Of a DNA stretch of 22,557 nucleotides, positions 20,963 to 22,557 are shown piece by piece (within the stretch, counting starts at the first letter, position 1; the number at the start of each line of letters is the position of its first letter). The DNA comes from a virus. The DNA lies in IMG/VR virus record IMGVR_UViG_3300027793_000299, positions 1-22,557 of that record; one strand, given 5' to 3'. The translations under genes and the position numbers were made by a program. The notes under the pieces were generated by a model. That model had not been told where the DNA came from. It saw nothing but the letters and a program-made list of their open reading frames with translations, and did no database searches.

Positions 20963-21792
20963 CACAGTCCTCCATCCCACTGCGGGCAGAAAAGGGATAC
21001 GTCACAGTAGTGTTGACACCGCTTGTACTCCCCCGGCCGGGTCTGCACTTCGTACCCTGCCGGGACTTCGCTGTCAGCTGGCGGCGCCTCGTACAGCTTC
21101 AAGGCACGGGAAGCCCCGGGCTTGATTACGGCGTACTTCGTGCCGCTGTACCACCGCTCTTCGTCCGTGCAGGCAATCGGCTTGCCCGCCCGGGCCTGCT
21201 GGTGCAGGGCCACCCGCTCTTCGATGAAATCCTGCGCTTCCTGCAAATCCCACACGGGGATTTCGATGCGCTGGATCGCCGCCTTGGGGTAGTCGTCCGA
21301 CCGTTCCGCCTCCGTCTTTCGCCAGTCGCGGAAGATGGCAATGATCTCCAGCGTCTCCACCTCGTACCCGTTCTGCGCGGCCAGCCAGCGCAGCACGTTG
21401 AGCTGCTGGATCCACTTGTCGTTCCCCTTGGCCTTGTAAACGGTCGTGACTTTGTAATCACTGATCCGCTTCTGGTCCAAGTCCATCACGTCGAACTGGC
21501 CAGAGACGGACCAGCCCATCACCTCGGCAAAGAGGCGCTGCTCCGCGATCATCCCTTCCTGCCGGAGCCCGGCCCGCTCCAGAATCGTATGGACCGCCTG
21601 CCCCAGCAGGGACCACACCCGCTCAGACACATCGACCACGATCTCGTTGTGATGCCGGCGGCTTAACTCCGCCACCTGGGGGGCGTCGATCAGCTTCGTG
21701 GCGCTGATGTCCCCGCCCCCGGTGTACGGGTCGTTGGTCACGGCTGCCACGATACTCTGTGGCAAGCCGTGGACGTTCGTCACTTTGGGCAT
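20962..21792 (-). CDS. RecB/Cas4-type PD-(D/E)XK nuclease
   Basis: A 276-residue exonuclease-like protein. Core motifs: GQAVHTILE with H68, SGQFDVM with D101, ISDYK with D112 and K114, and the helix QQLNVLRWL (Q130), the order of RecB-family nucleases. Cysteines at 208, 259, 263 and 269 (the last three in RCQHYCDVSLFC) are placed as in enzymes such as Cas4 and AddB that hold an iron-sulfur cluster. It would process DNA ends for recombination or degrade host DNA. It is not near any CRISPR array. Co-encoded with an OB-fold-like protein just upstream. Confidence 0.85.
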   Translation of the reverse strand: MPKVTNVHGLPQSIVAAVTNDPYTGGGDISATKLIDAPQVAELSRRHHNEIVVDVSERVWSLLGQAVHTILERAGLRQEGMIAEQRLFAEVMGWSVSGQFDVMDLDQKRISDYKVTTVYKAKGNDKWIQQLNVLRWLAAQNGYEVETLEIIAIFRDWRKTEAERSDDYPKAAIQRIEIPVWDLQEAQDFIEERVALHQQARAGKPIACTDEERWYSGTKYAVIKPGASRALKLYEAPPADSEVPAGYEVQTRPGEYKRCQHYCDVSLFCPQWDGGL

Positions 21793-22028
21793 CAGGATGC
21801 CCCCGACGCATCGGCATCCAGCACCGCCTTGGCCATCGCAAGGGACGCCTCCAGCTTCTCCAGCGCCCGCTCGGCCACCGCGTTACTGTCCGCGATCCGC
21901 ATAATCATGGCGCCCAGCTCTTGCACCGCCTCTTTGTCGCCGGACAGAAAGGCCGCGCCCAGATGGGCCAGCATCGTGACGATGACCACCTCGCTCGCCT
22001 GCAGGTCCAGCTCGATTTGCGTGGTCAT
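21792..22028 (-). CDS. Small helical protein
   Basis: A 78-residue, mostly helical acidic protein (EVVIVTMLAHLGAAFLSG, AVAERALEKLEASLAMAKAVLD). Overlaps the neighbouring genes at both ends (ATGA-type upstream and TGATG downstream). It lies between the OB-like protein and the nuclease, so it may assist them. No family recognised. Confidence 0.65.
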   Translation of the reverse strand: MTTQIELDLQASEVVIVTMLAHLGAAFLSGDKEAVQELGAMIMRIADSNAVAERALEKLEASLAMAKAVLDADASGAS

Positions 22029-22492
22029 CGGGTCGCCTTGATGAACAGGGTTGCCGCTGCCGCCTGAATGGCCTCCGCGTTGACCCCGATCCCGGCGTCT
22101 TCACACTGCCGGTAGAGATGCTCAAACGCCAGCGCCACGCACTGCCCGTACAGGGCGCCCAGTTCTTCGATGGACAGCTTCGGTGCCGCCGCCGGCGCGG
22201 CGGTCGCCGCCCGTGGCGCTGCCGCTCCAGCCGACGAGCCAGCCGCCAGCGAGATATTAGTGAAGGTGGTGCCGTTCTTCTTCACCTGCTCCAAGTGGAT
22301 CGTCTTGCCCACCACCGACTGCAGATCCAGCTGCAGGCGGGCCAGCTGCTTCTGCGCCGGGAGTTCGTTGACGTACACGTCCGTGCCGTCCTCTCCCATA
22401 AACCGGACCTGCGCCCCAAACTTCCCTTCGACACTCTCTGCCCCAATGACGGTAATCGCCACCGGACCATCCGCGAGCTTGTGAATCGGCAT
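22025..22492 (-). CDS. OB-fold-like (ssDNA-binding-like) protein
   Basis: A 155-residue protein. Residues 10-82 read as a five-strand barrel: VAITVIGAESVEGKFGAQVRF, TDVYVNELP, QSVVGKTIHLEQVKK, TFTNISLA. An Ala/Pro linker (83-106) leads to a helical C-terminus (107-155). The layout suits a phage single-strand DNA-binding or recombination protein, but no clear SSB motif is seen, so this is a fold-level guess. The ATG has AGGAG seven bases upstream and is not coupled to the previous gene. Confidence 0.55.
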   Translation of the reverse strand: MPIHKLADGPVAITVIGAESVEGKFGAQVRFMGEDGTDVYVNELPAQKQLARLQLDLQSVVGKTIHLEQVKKNGTTFTNISLAAGSSAGAAAPRAATAAPAAAPKLSIEELGALYGQCVALAFEHLYRQCEDAGIGVNAEAIQAAAATLFIKATR

Positions 22493-22506
22493 CTGTTCTC
22501 CTGTCG

Positions 22507-22557
22507 TTAGCTGACCAACTCCGACGCCGCCGAAGTGCGGTCGTCGTCCTCCATCCC
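22507..22557 (-). CDS. Partial gene, C-terminal end (unknown)
   Basis: Only the last 16 codons of a leftward gene are visible, ending EDDDRTSAASELVS before a TAA. The acidic end and the short gap to the next gene fit another early gene. No family can be assigned. Confidence 0.5.
   Translation of the reverse strand, partial: GMEDDDRTSAASELVS

Noticed and set aside
21446-21461. A further dyad GTGACTTTGTAATCAC similar to copy B
   Set aside because: It matches 13 of 16 bases of 9473-9488 but lies in the codons for the catalytic DYK motif of the nuclease and stands alone, so coding constraint explains it.
1-22557. tRNA genes, integrase or attachment sites
   Set aside because: No cloverleaf-like segment with a TTCGANTC arm and no recombinase motif was found on reading both strands; a covariance-model scan was not possible here.

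Overview
The window is a piece of a tailed double-stranded DNA phage (Caudoviricetes) with a high-GC genome. The evidence is a large and small terminase, a portal, a scaffold-like protein and a major capsid protein, plus a primase-helicase, a RusA-type resolvase and a RecB/Cas4-type nuclease. Genes are packed with ATGA, GTGA or TGATG overlaps. I see no integrase, no tRNA and no lysis gene. The host cannot be named from the sequence; GC content and GTG/ATG usage only suggest a high-GC bacterium.

Layout. (1) Bases 1-10129, minus strand: the head and packaging module, read right to left as terS, a possible 55-codon gene, terL, three small accessory genes, four virion-like proteins, a small membrane-anchored protein, portal, scaffold-like protein and major capsid protein. 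A terminator hairpin with a UUCG loop follows the capsid gene, and the next gene begins at the left edge. (2) Bases 10130-10830: about 700 bases with no convincing gene but much repeat structure, ending in a sigma70-like promoter pointing right. (3) Bases 10831-14249, plus strand: a seven-gene operon opposed to everything else, with its own promoter and terminator. It carries a MoxR/CobS-like AAA+ ATPase, a partner that looks like a degenerate VWA (DUF7192-like) protein, a DUF3846-like protein and four small unknowns. (4) Bases 14308-22557, minus strand: an early/replication operon encoding an OB-fold-like protein, a RecB/Cas4-type nuclease, an HTH protein, a lambda-O-like initiator, several small phage proteins, a primase-helicase, a RusA-like resolvase, a run of small genes including three related tandem copies, and a winged-helix protein followed by a GTG-started gene.

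How it may work together. The replication operon would initiate, prime, unwind and resolve phage DNA; the left module would build and fill heads. The plus-strand operon resembles a cargo ('moron') unit that the host could transcribe on its own. Two signals tie the regions together. A dyad/iteron block, GTGAC-N6-GTCAGGGGTGAC, occurs both in the linker-coding part of the initiator gene (as in lambda ori within O) and just upstream of terL beside an AT-rich palindromic stretch. A TTTGCCAG repeat family clusters on both sides of the plus-strand operon. These two repeat systems and the ATPase/VWA-like pair are the parts most worth a second look.
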